This document shows positions 37,566 to 49,310 of a stretch of DNA of 64,000 bases, piece after piece. Position numbers and translations under genes: made by a program. This DNA is from Sphagnum magellanicum (Eukaryota > Streptophyta > Sphagnopsida > Sphagnales > Sphagnaceae). The DNA lies in NCBI GenBank assembly GCA_021904315.1, contig CM038908.1, forward strand, positions 14,528,501-14,592,500, given 5' to 3'. The notes beneath the pieces were generated by a model. That model worked only from the letters and a program-made list of their open reading frames with translations, made no database searches and was not told the DNA's origin. The first letter of the stretch is position 1, and each line of letters opens with the position of its first letter.

Positions 37566-38272
37566 TGTAACCAAAAAAGAGAGGGACCCAGACAACAACC
37601 AGACCCCTCCACGCTCTACTGCATTGCTTGTGACTGGTCTAGCATTCCACACACACACACCAGCAGAACATTCACAACAACTTGCACGGACCCAGACTCC
37701 TCTGAGCCTCCTGCAGACACAATCCCTCCACAGGGCTTCCAAGATAGAATTTCACAATTTTGATTTGCACAAAAAGTGTCCGCCAACACAAGCGTCCAAC
37801 CTCCTAGAACATCAAACAAAGGCCTGAGATCTATCTGTCCACTATCACACTCTCCTCCAAAAACAGACCACTCCAAACTGTTGATATCCTGCACTCCTCC
37901 ATAGACTACTCTGTTCTACAACCTCATCCTTGCTAGATCCGATTCTTTCCAAACGCAGGAGCTAGCTTTCTCCTAGTTACAACGCAGCGGAAGAAAATTA
38001 GTAAGACTAGCTACCAAGCTCCGAGCTCCTCTGCCAAAAAATCCTTCCCCTTTGCTCACAAAACCTCCTATCTTCGTGCCTGAAAAACTTGTTGTTCTTC
38101 TCCATTAAGCTTCTCTACTTCTTTTGTCACAAGCTGCCTCCTTTCCATTCCGTTCTTCCCCCACTTCCATGCAGCAGTAATGGGGCGCTGTAATAAGATG
38201 ACGGCTAATAAAACAATCGAAATCTCAAGATCAGCCAGCGTTCATACTTGGGTGACCTAATTTCGTGTTACA
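37566..38272 (-). repeat. 3' LTR of the gag-only element
   Basis: It is a direct repeat of 40920-41617. Its minus-strand start TGTAACACGAAATTAGG adjoins the polypurine tract. Frames in this segment and in its partner (for example 37311-37742 and 40866-41087) are LTR by-products and not genes. Confidence 0.92.
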
Positions 38273-38279
38273 TATGTAA

Positions 38280-38292
38280 CCCCTCCCTTCTT
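38280..38292 (-). other. Polypurine tract
   Basis: On the minus strand this reads AAGAAGGGAGGGG, an unbroken 13-purine run seven bases before the 3' LTR. That is where LTR elements place the primer for second-strand DNA synthesis. Confidence 0.85.
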
Positions 38293-38317
38293 AAACAGCT
38301 GAGTCTCTCAGCTTCAT

Positions 38318-38785
38318 CTAGTCTGGTTGAACATGATGGATTTGAAGATCCCGACATGATCTTTCCCACTGACGTCCATCAACATCCTGGATGATGTATA
38401 TTCTGCAGCATGAGAATGGTCGATAATTTCCACACCCGTTGGGAGAGTCATCACTGTCTATTTGATGGACTTGTAGCAGCACATGCACTTTTGCACAATT
38501 CACAGCTTCAGAGATGGCATGTTTTCCCTTTTCCACACTCGCCAATCCCTTTTTCCAGAGGTATTCAGAAGCTTTGACAACACCAGACTCATATGCTACC
38601 AGAGCCTTCTTACATCCCATCACCCCCCTTGTTGTTTCAACAAGTTCTGAACCTATTTTGTCTTGAGCTGAGTCAACAAGCTCCTCAATTGTGTCAATGA
38701 GTTTTGCTCTGGATTCTTCAGCATCATGGGTTATTCCAGCTTTCTCAAGTTCATCTTCATTTGCAACCTCAATCCCCCCATCCAT
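38318..38785 (-). other. Second, short frame of the gag-only element
   Basis: This is a 155-codon frame between gag and the polypurine tract. Its first part resembles the acidic repeat of the gag C-terminal region (DELEKAGITHDAEESRAK, then IEELVDSAQDKIGSELVE). Its last ~40 residues, ending ERSCRDLQIHHVQPD, differ in character and may be a remnant of the distal part of a parent element. As part of a retroelement it is described only as a fossil part. Confidence 0.5.
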
Positions 38786-38836
38786 TGTTTCTGTAAGGCG
38801 TATTACAACAGGTGTTTCCTCAACTTTATAACCTTC

Positions 38837-40846
38837 TTATGTTTCCTCCCCAAGCATTGCAGAGGTTTGCGCTTCTGGCAGCCCTAATCTGGTGTCTACT
38901 GGTAGCTCTTTAGATACAACATGTGTATGATTCTCCATCCCTGATATTGCTTCAACAAAATCTGCACTGGTTCCATCTTGGGCTGAATGAACAAGCTCCT
39001 TGTTTGTGTCATTCAATTTTGCTCTGAATTCTTCATCTTGGGTCATTCTAGCCTGAAGTTCATCTTCAATCAGAACATCAATCCTGTCCATTCCTTCTTC
39101 TACAAGCTTTGTTACAGGTTGCTGCTCAGGAATCACATCCTGAGCTTCATCTTTTGCTTCAGGAATCACATCCTGAACTTTATCTTTTGCTTTTTTTTCA
39201 AGCTCTGCTGCTACAGGTTCTTGCTCAGGAATCACATTAGCAGCTTCATCTTCTGCTTCTTCACGAAGCTCCGCAAACGCTTGTTCTTCTAACATCTCTA
39301 GTCTGTCAACTGGTGGCTCTTTAGATACAATGTTGGTATCATTCTCGATCACTGCTGTCATTTCAACAAGTAATGTGCTGATTCTGTCTTTAGCTAATTC
39401 AGTAAGTTCCTTGTTTGTGGCACCGAGTTCTGGTCCAAGTTCTTGGCCAATGGTTATTCCGGCCATCTTCAATACATCTTCCATCATAACATCAATCCCG
39501 TCTATTGCATCCATCCCATTTATTGCTTCTGCAAGCTTTGCTACAAGTTGTTGCTCAGGAATCACATCCTGAGCTTCATCCTTTGCTTCAGGAATCACAT
39601 CTTGAACTTTATCCTTTGCTTCTTCCTCAAGCTCTATAGCAGAAACTTGCTTTTCTGCGAGCTTGAATCTCCCAATCAACAATTCTTTAGGCACAACCTG
39701 GGTCTCATCATTTTCACTCACTTCTGTTGCTGCATCAACAAGTTCTGCAATAATTCTGTCTGCAGTTGAATCAACAACAAGCCCCTTGTTTATTTCACTG
39801 AGTATTGCAATGGGTTGTCCTTCATCTGGGCTCATCCCATTCTCACGTTCATATTCACTTACAACATCAATCACTTCTGTTGCTTCCGCAAACTCTTTTA
39901 CAGGTTGTTGTTCAAGAATCTTATCCTTAACTGTTGCTGTTGCTCCCTCATCATTCAGCAACACTTCCAGAAAGTTTGCTGCTCCAAAATGTGTCTTCCC
40001 ATCCTTAGGTTTCTTCCAACACCTGTCTTCTGAGTGTCCAAGTCCTGCGCAGAAAGAGCACTTAATCCCATAATTCTCCGTCCTATGCGGCATATTGCAC
40101 TTGGCACATTTCGACCGTGCATCATTTAGCCTCGGACATGCTGTGGCTATGTGATCTCGTCCATTGCAAAACTGGCACCCACCGAACATGGTGGAAGAGG
40201 ATGATGCGATAGGACTTGGCACATTCCTCTTGAAAAAGCTAACAAGCGCGTTGTTCAAAGCAGCAACTTGTTTTTCCATTATTACTTCAGTGACTTCCTC
40301 TTCTTGCTCCTCCTTGAATGGTTCGAAAGGAGTCTCTCCAAGCTCACCCAACACTTGCTCAAGTTCCGTAGCAGCACCAATCAATTCCTCAATATCTGTG
40401 AACGTTTGAACAACACACAATTTTCGAATTTCAGGCCTTAACCCACCCAAAAACCGCCTTCGTTGTTCGGCATCTAGTATTTTGCCTCTCTGAAACAACC
40501 TGTCGAGGCGTTCGAAATATTTCAACACCCGCTCCTTGGGTTCTTGCTTGATGGCATCCAACTTCACCCGGATGTCATCAGCGTCCACATTCCCGTACTT
40601 CTGCACAATCAAATTGCGCAACTCAGTCCAATCAGCAGGCGTTGGTTGCAACCTCCTGAACCATTCTTTGGCTCTGCCCCTCAAGTTCAACTTCGCAATC
40701 TTGAACAGCTTATCTGCGTTGAGGTCCCGCACCTCCGCCGCCATGGTAAGTCTCTCTGCCCAATCGTTAACATCTTCGTACTCCCGCCCCCAGAACAATT
40801 CGTCCATTCCCTGGGGACTTGTCATCTTGCAAATGTTCAGCTTCAC
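38837..40846 (-). other. gag frame of the LTR element, 669 codons
   Basis: Residues ~25-150 match the retrotransposon gag (capsid-like) domain: LNLRGRAKEWFRRL near 53-66, then a conserved YFERLDRLFQRG and RRRFLGGLRPEIRKLC. Two canonical CCHC nucleic-acid-binding knuckles follow at about 224-237 (CQFCNGRDHIATAC) and 263-276 (CSFCAGLGHSEDRC). From ~320 to the end the protein is a long acidic region built of about three diverged ~130-residue repeats, each with phrases like DVIPEAKDEAQDVIPEQQ and a T-x-K-E-L segment. This tail is unusual for gag, which is normally basic or short after the knuckles. The protein would package element RNA into particles, with polymerase supplied by a relative. Confidence 0.85.
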
Positions 40847-40907
40847 ACCAAAATTGCAACACTTTCTACTTCACACGGGCCTTGCTAAAGTCACTTGATC
40901 GCAACCT

Positions 40908-40919
40908 GCTCTGATACCA
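40908..40919 (-). other. tRNA-Met(i) primer-binding site
   Basis: The minus strand reads TGGTATCAGAGC, the classical complement of the 3' end of plant initiator methionine tRNA. It sits directly at the inner edge of the 5' LTR and about 60 bases ahead of the gag start. Confidence 0.92.
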
Positions 40920-41617
40920 AAAAGAGAGGGACCCAAACAACAACCTGACCCCTCCACGCTCTATTGCATTGCTTGTGACTGGTCTAGCATTCCTCACACA
41001 CACACTAGCAGAACATTCACAACAACTTGCACGGACCCAGACTCTTCTGAGCCTCCTGCAGACACAATCCCTCCACAGGGCTTCCAAGATAGAATTTCAC
41101 AATTCTGATTTGCACAAAAAGTGTCCGCCAACACAAGCGTCCAACCTCCTAGAACATCAAACAAAGGCCTGAGATCTATCTGTCCACTATCACACTCTCC
41201 TCCAAAAACAGACCACTCCAAACTGTTGATATCCTGCACTCCTCCATAGACTACTCTGTTCTACAACCTCATCCTTGCTAGATCCGATTCTTTCCAAACG
41301 CAGGAGCTAGCTTTCTCCTAGTTACAACGCAGCGGAAGAAAATTAGTAAGACTAGCTACCAAGCTCCGAGCTCCTCTGCCAAAAAATCCTTCCCCTTTGC
41401 TCACAAAACCTCCTATCTTCGTGCCTGAAAAACTTGTTGTTCTTCTCCATTAAGCTTCTCTACTTCTTTTGTCACAAGCTGCCTCCTTTCCATTCCGTTC
41501 TTCCCCCACTTCCATGCAGCAGTAATGGGGCGCCGTAATAAGATGACGGCTAATAAAACAACCGAAATCTCAAGATCAGCCAGCGTTCATACTTGGGTGA
41601 CCTAATTTCGTGTTACA
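40920..41617 (-). repeat. 5' LTR of the gag-only element
   Basis: It is a direct repeat of 37566-38272 with about nine substitutions. It would contain the promoter for minus-strand transcription of the element. Its inner edge runs directly into the primer site. Confidence 0.92.
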
Positions 41618-41621
41618 CTAT

Positions 41622-42202
41622 CACATGAACAATTTCTTGCCCCATCATGCTAAGATAAGTTTAGGAATTGTGATGAAGGCACAATTCTAGATAGATTAAC
41701 CTATAAACAAATGTTTTAGAAAATGGAGGCATAAGTCAAAACCATGGCACCAAGTCTTGAAACTACCCTTGAAATGGAAGTTACAACCTTTGTAACAAGT
41801 CCTAGGACTATTAAAGGCTTGCAATTCCACTATTTCATTTTCTTTTCATTTTGTGATTTGAAGTTTGAACTTTCCACACAAAGCAAAAACTAATTGAAAA
41901 TTTTGTATGTTTGAATTACTTGTGGTTTTGGATGTTTTGTGGATTAAAAAGAAATTGCAAGTCATGAACTCTAAGTTCCTTCAAATTTTTTTTGTTGTAA
42001 CACCTTGTGTGATGCAAACCTAGTTGCCACCTACATTTTGGCCTATTATGGCCCAAGCTTGGAATCCTCCTACATTTTAACAAATGGCATAGGGGTAACA
42101 ATGGCCATTAGTTTAATCCACGTTTATAGGTTGACCTATGGCTCCCACAATTGATGCACGACCACCTAAAAAATTCCTAGATGGCTTATTCATCCCAATA
42201 AA
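41622..42202. other. Non-coding stretch
   Basis: Only a 61-codon minus frame at 41916-42101 lies here, with no domain. No repeat borders were recognised. Confidence 0.45.
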
Positions 42203-42479
42203 CAACTACTATGAGAAAAAAAGGTGTTTTGCAATTGGGCTTACAACCCAATTTTTGAATTGCATTGATCATTTGCAATTCATTGTACACCCATGAGTGC
42301 TATTGGACAAGTTGCATGAGTTGTAAGAAATGCAATTCATCATATATACGATCTCACTCTAGTGTAATTCATTGTAACTCAATTGCAACAATTCCTTTTG
42401 GATGTAGTTATACTAACTTGTAGCATTAATAGTTGTAACCATTGTTTAATTTTTTGGATTTTGGATTGTAAAAGTAAAT

Positions 42480-42830
42480 AAATAAGTAAATTGAATAATT
42501 TTTTATAAAATGTTATTGTGAATACATTATGTACATATAATAAAAATTTGGAATCAATTTAATGAGTAAAAAAACGTAATTTACACTTTTAAGGACTTGT
42601 AACCAATGTTTAATAATAGTTTTGACACTAAAAACATAATTTGAAAATATTTTTTTATGACATATTTTGGGATGTTTAAAAAAATACACTTTAACATAAT
42701 AATATCAAATAAAATTTAAATTTGTAATTTTTTTTGAAATATGTATTAAAAAGATTCTATGAAGATTTTAAAAAACAGAATAGTGGTCTAAGGGGGCATG
42801 TGTGGGTCCTTATAGTGTGGTTGGACATTT
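42480..42830. repeat. Dispersed AT-rich repeat, copy 2
   Basis: It shares wording with 32600-33070 and 47180-47600, for example TGACATATTTTGGG, TTTTTTTTGAAATATG, and a closing GGGGCATGTGTGGGTCCTTA. It lies inside the span assigned to CACTA copy 5, so it may be part of that element or an insertion in it. Confidence 0.35.
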
Positions 42831-43187
42831 TTCAACTACTATGCAAGTCCCCTATGACTATAACCATAAATCATTTTTCATTCATTCATCAAAATTTAAC
42901 ATGTGGCACTATGAGGATTTTTTTGAAATATTGATATCCATCATTCATGGTTATTCATTTTAGATGGTCTTAAATTATGACACATGGTATAATCAAAATT
43001 TGCCACATGGCATATTCATTGAATTTTGGAAACAAATGTATATATAAGTACCTAAGTAGGTTGGTACATAGCCATAGGTAGCTCCTACATACTAATTTAC
43101 TTACTTACCTACTTATTGAAAGTAGAAACTACTTACTTAGGTAGGCAAGTAGGTAGGAAGGTAGAAAGGTACGTGAACTAAACGTAA

Positions 43188-43291
43188 CACTAGTGGAAAA
43201 ACTATAATTTGCAATTGAAATGACACATTTTAATCGCAAACAACAATTTTAATTATAAACGACTATGCAAATGACAATTTTTGCACTAATA
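43188..43291. mobile_element. 104-bp mini-CACTA
   Basis: It starts CACTAGTGGAAAAAC and ends TTTTTGCACTAATA, the inverted counterpart with TAATA for TAGTG. TAA is present at 43185-43187 and 43292-43294 as the 3-bp target duplication. The host sequence resumes on both sides in the order seen in copy 3. The interior still has CGCAAAC and AACGACTATGC subterminal words. Confidence 0.8.
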
Positions 43292-44403
43292 TAACCACAT
43301 AATTTTTTAAATTTTATTTTGTGTTTTGCCTTTAAGGTTAAGCTTTTATGAATTAATGCCAACATGGCACATGTATTTTATTTTGAGAATGCAAAAAAAA
43401 TTCCTTCTTTATATAGTTTGTGAAATGAGATTCTAAAAACAAAACTTATGGGTTAAATATTTTAATTACACCTTAGTTGCAATTGAGTTGCAATTATAAA
43501 AAAAAACACATGTTTTGTGATTGATTTTAACTTTTTAATTAATCTTAATTTCTTAATTAATCATCCAAGATAACTATTTGAAATTTTATTATTTTAATTA
43601 ATTAGTATAATTTAGATAATTATTTAGTTAGTTAATTCAAATAATTATTTTGATAATTGATGATCTGAATTCACATCAAATTTAATAATTATTCACCCAA
43701 TTTTTTTAAATTATTATTTAAATAATTATTTATTATATCATTAATTATTTGATTTTAGATATTTATTTATTTATTTATTATCTGAATGAACTAAAAAATT
43801 ATTATTTAAATTTGATTAATGAATTCATATGAATAGTTTATTATTCAGTTTAATTAATTAGTTCGTAGTAATTAAGTATATTGCATATTAATTACTAATT
43901 AATAAATTATTAACAACAAGTGGCATATAGGTGGCCATGTAGTGGCATAATAGTGGCCATTTAGTGCTAACATAGTGGTCAACCAATGACATGATCAAAT
44001 TTCATAGTTGAGAACCAATTACAAAGCTTGTACCTCATGAATGGTGGGAATGTGGACATATGGCATAACTACACATGAAAACTATATGCTAGTTGCCAAA
44101 AAATTGCTTAATGTGTAATTCATTTTTAACAATCCTAATTTAGTTACTCGTCACAACTACAATGCAACTCCTTAAAAAATCACACATAATTGACTACATG
44201 CACAATAGATATGATGTGTATAAATTATTGTATACGAGTCACATTTAAAACTATGATGCAATTGCCAAACAACTAGCTTATTTTTTGATGTGGAAATTTA
44301 TTTATTAAATCATTGTATTTATAAAATATAATTGCATAGGAGTTGCACTTAAGAGGATGTAATTGCAACACATTTATAATTGATGGTTTTTGAGCTTTAG
44401 TTG

Positions 44404-44916
44404 TAGGTTACTATGGTTTTCGTAGACACAATTTTTCATAGTGAACAAATGTTTACAAGATGGCCCATTTTTTATGCACAAATCCCTAGAGGATGGCTTG
44501 CTTTAATGGCACCAAGATTGTCATTTATTACAACACAAATGCATGGAGGTTGGTCTTTTGTTCCCATTCTAGGACCTTTTACACCCACCCCCAATCCACA
44601 ATTATAACTTGGATCACATATTTTTCCTACATTAGGACTCTCCATTATTCTTAAGCCAATTTGCAAATGCACCCAAAATGGACTACTCTTCTTGTAGCTA
44701 GACTTTCCATGCCTACCCATGTTTTTCAATTGAATGCATCATGGCTTGTAGGGGTAGTACCATCAAGGTTACCACTAATGACCTAACCTTCATAATTTTG
44801 AAGATGGGTGTTAAATCGTGAAATTCAGCAACCTAGTTACCATCAAGGAAATAGGTTGCCAAATAAAAAAAGGAATAAGAAAAAAGATGAAAACACATGA
44901 GAATAAGACTTGTTTA
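44404..44916. other. Non-coding stretch
   Basis: Overlapping frames at 44413-44607 (plus) and 44472-44729 (minus) share the same DNA and neither has a recognisable domain. Nothing else is seen. Confidence 0.4.
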
Positions 44917-45712
44917 GGGTGAAAGCACGTTAAGCCCCCCAAAATTGTAATCACACGTAATCTTTCTAAAATTAATTTTTTTGATAATGGACATCACATC
45001 TTGGATCATTTTTGCTTGCTAAAAGTATATTTGATTAGCTCTAGACTTCATCTAATCAATTATTTTGAAAAATTCAACACTCATTGGAAAATTGGAACAT
45101 ACATGGAGTGTATTTGTGACAAAATAATACCCATCACAGAGTTTGGAAATTTGAATATATATTTCAAAACTAGGGTTGTGGATGGAATTCTTGGGTGAAT
45201 TTTTTAATGGTGTATGATATTGATATACATCAATTAAATCTAGGAAAATTTAGAAATTAAATTTTTTGGGATGAAATTCCATTCAAAAAATGTGTTTTTT
45301 TTCATTTGTTTAGTAATGAATGCATATAATCTTATTTTAAGGAAAAAAAACTATAATATCAAAAAGGAAATTTTATAAATGGGCATTGCATTATTTTTTT
45401 TCTTTTGTTTAGTAATGTTTTATGAATCATAAACATGAGGCCCTATGGTTGTTGAAAAATTGTAAGTTATATACTTTATGTAGATTGATTTTATCGAATC
45501 CTCCTCATCTAACCATTGGATCAAAATTAATTTTGATTCAAAATGAACTTTGAGTTTAAAAATGTTGTTGTGCAAGTTTTAAAATTTTTTATTTGTGTTT
45601 AAGATAACCAAAGGATGCCATCAAGAATTTAGCTTATTGCATATTATATAATATTTGTTATCTACATCACCTTTTTTGAACAAAAGTGGCGCACCCTTAG
45701 TGTGCTTTCACC
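44917..45712. mobile_element. DNA transposon with GGGTGAAAGC ends, copy 1
   Basis: The left end GGGTGAAAGCACGTTAAG mirrors the right end, whose complement is GGTGAAAGCACACTAAGG. TTA flanks both sides (44914-44916 and 45713-45715), as expected for PIF/Harbinger, although the superfamily is not certain. The 0.8-kb interior is AT-rich without a transposase. It is related to the element at 55170-55821. Confidence 0.7.
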
Positions 45713-45759
45713 TTATCATCATTTGTAGACTTGAAATAAGACCCACAATAACCTACAAA

Positions 45760-45880
45760 CCTTTGATAGCTGTTGCTTACCATCTACAACACTTGTAGAC
45801 CCTTTATAGTGGTTACTTATTGTTTATAATGCTTGTAGACCCTTTGTGGCTACTTCTTACTATTTGTAGCAATATTATAT
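45760..45880. repeat. 40-bp tandem repeat, three units
   Basis: Units begin near 45760, 45801 and 45841 with CCTTTGATAG, CCTTTATAGT and CCTTTGTGGC. Each ends near CTTGTAGA or ATTTGTAG. Non-coding. Confidence 0.7.
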
Positions 45881-48252
45881 TCCCTACAAACCTCAAATCT
45901 CATGTTTATTTTTTTGTTGCTACCTTCCAATGGTAACTACTGTCTTCTAGAAGAATACATTTTTCTACTCCAAAATTAGAACAAAAAATAGATCATATTT
46001 TAACTTTATAGAAGAAAAGAAAAACTAATACATAAGAGTAACAAAACTCTATATAAACTTGATATGAACTATTCTCTCATCCTTTATCACATTCTAAGTA
46101 GAACACACACCAAGAAAAAAAGTTAGAATCCATACAACCTTTAACCATTATCCATTAGATACGGACAAATACAACTTTCTCCCATGTTCTTCTCCTTCTT
46201 TCTCACACAAGAGTGTCACACACAAGCATCCTCCTAATGCTAATGATCTAATGATCTAATGATATAATATTATCATGAAATCCTTCACTCCTTTCAAGAA
46301 ATAAATAAAGAGCCTAAAAATGATGCTCACCATACAAAGGTTGAATCCTTATTTTCCTAGATTTCCTTATCCTCCTAGATCTCCTTATCCTAGTCTCTTC
46401 CACACATTTGAATTAAAGGAAATCCATTAATCTTTTATCCACTTGGATAATTTAATTTAGATGGCTTCAACCCTTATTAAATAGAAGATGGTAAGATATT
46501 TATCAATAGTAATTAAATAATTATTAGGATACCCTTCTAAGTAAATTAGACTAGGATATTATTTCTAGTGATTAATTTATTACTTTTAGTAAAATTCTTC
46601 CTAGAATTAACTTCTGATTATTCTACCCTATGAAGGTAGTTCATTATACTAACAATAACTACCATCCAATGATGATACTACTATCTCCAAACACCCATGG
46701 TGTTTAACCAACATATGACAAATTTCTACCTTTAACAATGGGTATCAAATTTACCAAAAGGAATCCCCCTTTGTATTATTCAACCACAATAGCAAGAAGG
46801 AACTCATGTAAACAAGTTGCCCCATAACCCTTCAATTTTTGATAAGTGCAATGAGAAAAACACTGCAAGTTGTTGTTGCCTTTATAAAAGTAACCTTTTA
46901 TGTGCAATATTACAATGGCGTGGTGTCATTAGGCATTCGATTATCAACCAACAAGTGAACAAAAAGCTTGGCATTGGGCTTTAAATAAGGTAATGAGAAG
47001 GTTGAACATCAAACTTGCTTTTGAGGGGCAAGACTTGGTGGTGTTGTGCATTGCAATGCATCAAGGAGATCATGTAATAGTCATAGGACTGCTTAACTAA
47101 TAATTTTTAAAGGTTATGCCATGAAGCTAAATCTTGTTATTGATGATATAAGGGTGCAATCATGGTAACACCTATCACATCAAATGTAACCAGTGCTTGA
47201 TGTTTCATGTTATTGAAAATGTAATTTAATTTCGTATTGAAATTGAAAGAATTATTTATATGATAACATTCATAATATATCATGGGAACTTGTGAATAAA
47301 TTTGAAATTAATCAAATGGATAAAAAATATGAAAAAAAATTAATAAAACACTATAACCATTGCTTTTAAGTAGTAAAAGAACACATTTAATAACTTAAAC
47401 TTTTTTCTAAATGACATATTTTGACAAAATTTTAATGCAAGACTAATCAAAATACTATAAAAAAAATTATCATGAATTTAAAAGATTTTTTTGGAAACTT
47501 TTTGTGGAATATTCCAAGAATTAAAATAGTTTAAAAAGTGGTTCCCAAGGGGCATGTGTGGCTCATGTTATTGTGTTTGCACCCATAAAAAAACATATGG
47601 TTAAAAAGATGGAAACAATTAAGGATGCATTGGATTCATAATCTAACTACTTGAATTATCCTTTGGTTTACAAGTGTGTCAAGGACTAGGTTGTAATTAT
47701 ATTGAAAGGTAGGCACCTAACCCTAAAGAGAAAGATTAGAAAAGGTGAAGATTGCTTTTAAAATTGCAATCAAGCACATTGGAATAAGTTGAAAGAGTTA
47801 TTGGCACTAAAGGAGATGATGGAAAGGTCTAACAAATGAGTATAATTCAAGGGATGCAAAGGAATGCAAATTATGTTAGTCAAGCAAGTGAAATTGGAAT
47901 TGAAGAACAAATGGGAAGCACAAGTTCAAATCTAGTCATCATTTCTAATGTTAGTAACCTTCCAAGCAAATTGGATTTGACTAACAACTTGTGTGATAAA
48001 TTGTAAGATTCTAAAAACAAGAATTGGGTAGATTGCCTACATTGTAGAGAGTCAAAGAGAGTGTGAGAAAGACAAAGGCTTAAAACAAAAAACAACAAGG
48101 TGGAAGGCCATGGGATTTATGGAATCAAGTGCACAAGTGGATTAATTTATGTATGTGGTTATTATAGGCAACTGCCATTGATTTATCAAAATTTTATTTT
48201 TTGTTTACCTTATATAAGTATTAATAAGGTCTAGTGGGCACATCCCTAATTT
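45881..48252. other. Non-coding or decayed stretch
   Basis: No supported gene. Around 47700-48100 the plus strand has a purine-rich, Lys/Glu-like coding texture that could be a decayed transposase or host relic, but no domain is recognisable. The segment 47180-47600 belongs to the dispersed repeat described separately. Confidence 0.4.
47180..47600. repeat. Dispersed AT-rich repeat, copy 3
   Basis: It shares the phrases ATATCATGGGAACTTGTGAA, AATGACATATTTTGACAAAATTTTAATG and a closing GGGGCATGTGTGGCTCATG with the copies at 32600-33070 and 42480-42830. Its exact borders and family are unknown. Confidence 0.4.
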
Positions 48253-49310
48253 CATTACTACAAATATGTGTTTTTAAGCTAGTCTTTTTAACTAAATTTA
48301 GTCATATAATTTTAGTCACATCAAATAATGGCCAAAATTGGATGTAGTCAAAATAGACCAATTAGTTTTAATACAAATGTGACTAAAATTATATGACTAA
48401 CATGACTAATGACAATTGTTTGAAATGATTAAGATGCTTGTCTGAAATGACTAAGGCTATTAGTTGACATGACATTACTAATTAGATTTTCAAATTAAAA
48501 ATATATTATTTATATGAATATATAATGACATTATGAAGTTTTAATTTTTTTGAATTCTAAATGAATCAAAATCATTGCCACCCATGACCTAGGATTCAAT
48601 GTTGGGGAGAAACAAATTTAAGCTAACATTATTCATAGATCATCAACCAACATCAAACGAGCCATTAAATCCCCAAACTTGAATTTTTTTTTAATGATGA
48701 ATGTTCAAAATCCTTCTTAGCCACATTCCAAGGCCTTAACCATTAAACAATCACTTCATGTGATGACAAAAAATGACATTTCAAAAAATAAAAACACATA
48801 TTTTGAACAAAAAAATACATGTTTTTATATATTTCTATTTGATATATTTGATTTGGTAGGTTCATTATAATTTATTACATTGAACTTTGTAATTTGTTTA
48901 ATTTTTAAAAAGTGTAAATTTTAAATATTATAAACATTCATTAATTAAAAAGTTGAAATGTATTTTTTGAAACTTTGAATTATATATTCAAATATTATTT
49001 AAGTATATGTAATGGAATTTTGTGATTTTTTTTCCATTTCAAAATGTAAAACAACTAAAATGGTTTATAATTTTTATTTCAGAAATTCATATGTAGTGTT
49101 TGAAATATAATTATTTAATCCAAAGTTTTAGACATTACATTGGTTTACATATTTTGATTTATGCCACATATTTATCAAAAATGGTTTTAACAAAATATCT
49201 TTTAAAATATCATAACAAACATATTCACTTGTGAAATTATGTTATTAAAATTTTTATGCCTTCCATCAAATATGAATTTTTGTAATCAAAGTAAAACAAT
49301 TGAATTCAAT

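Larger units (their letters stand above)
37566..41617 (-). mobile_element. Gag-only LTR retroelement (TR-GAG type), looks structurally whole
   Basis: Two direct LTRs of about 700 bp flank a 2.6-kb interior. CTAT (possibly ACTAT) is repeated outside the ends (37562-37565 and 41618-41621), and the outer termini are TGTAAC...GTTACA. On the minus strand the order is 5' LTR, a primer site complementary to initiator tRNA-Met, the gag frame, a short second frame, a polypurine tract and the 3' LTR. Protease, reverse transcriptase, RNase H and integrase regions are absent, so it is a non-autonomous element of the kind described in plants as TR-GAG. I count nine substitutions between the LTRs over about 700 bp (about 98.7 % identity), which implies insertion within roughly the last few million years, depending on rate. 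It is the youngest retroelement in the window. Confidence 0.9.
42203..44403 (+). mobile_element. CACTA-like element, copy 5, ends decayed
   Basis: The left part (ACTACTATGAGAAAA, then GTTTTGCAATTGGGC) aligns with the left end of copy 3 (GTAGAAAATGCTCATTTTGCAATTGG). Further family marks follow: an ACACATGG / GCCACATGGCATATT pair near 42980-43015, a TAGGTA array at 43040-43175, then a TTTGTGAAATGAGATTC-type segment leading into a weak palindrome near 43460-43500, then AT-rich DNA. A clean right end and target duplication could not be found, so 44403 is provisional. A 104-bp element interrupts it at 43188-43291. No transposase frame. Confidence 0.5.

Noticed and set aside
37311-37894. Frames of 143 and 92 codons near the left LTR, with near-identical partners at 40866-41239
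   Set aside because: They are duplicated because they lie in the two LTRs of the gag-only element; they are not independent genes.
38987-40898. Plus-strand frames (101, 136, 120, 114 codons) opposite gag
   Set aside because: They are antisense shadows of the long minus-strand gag frame.
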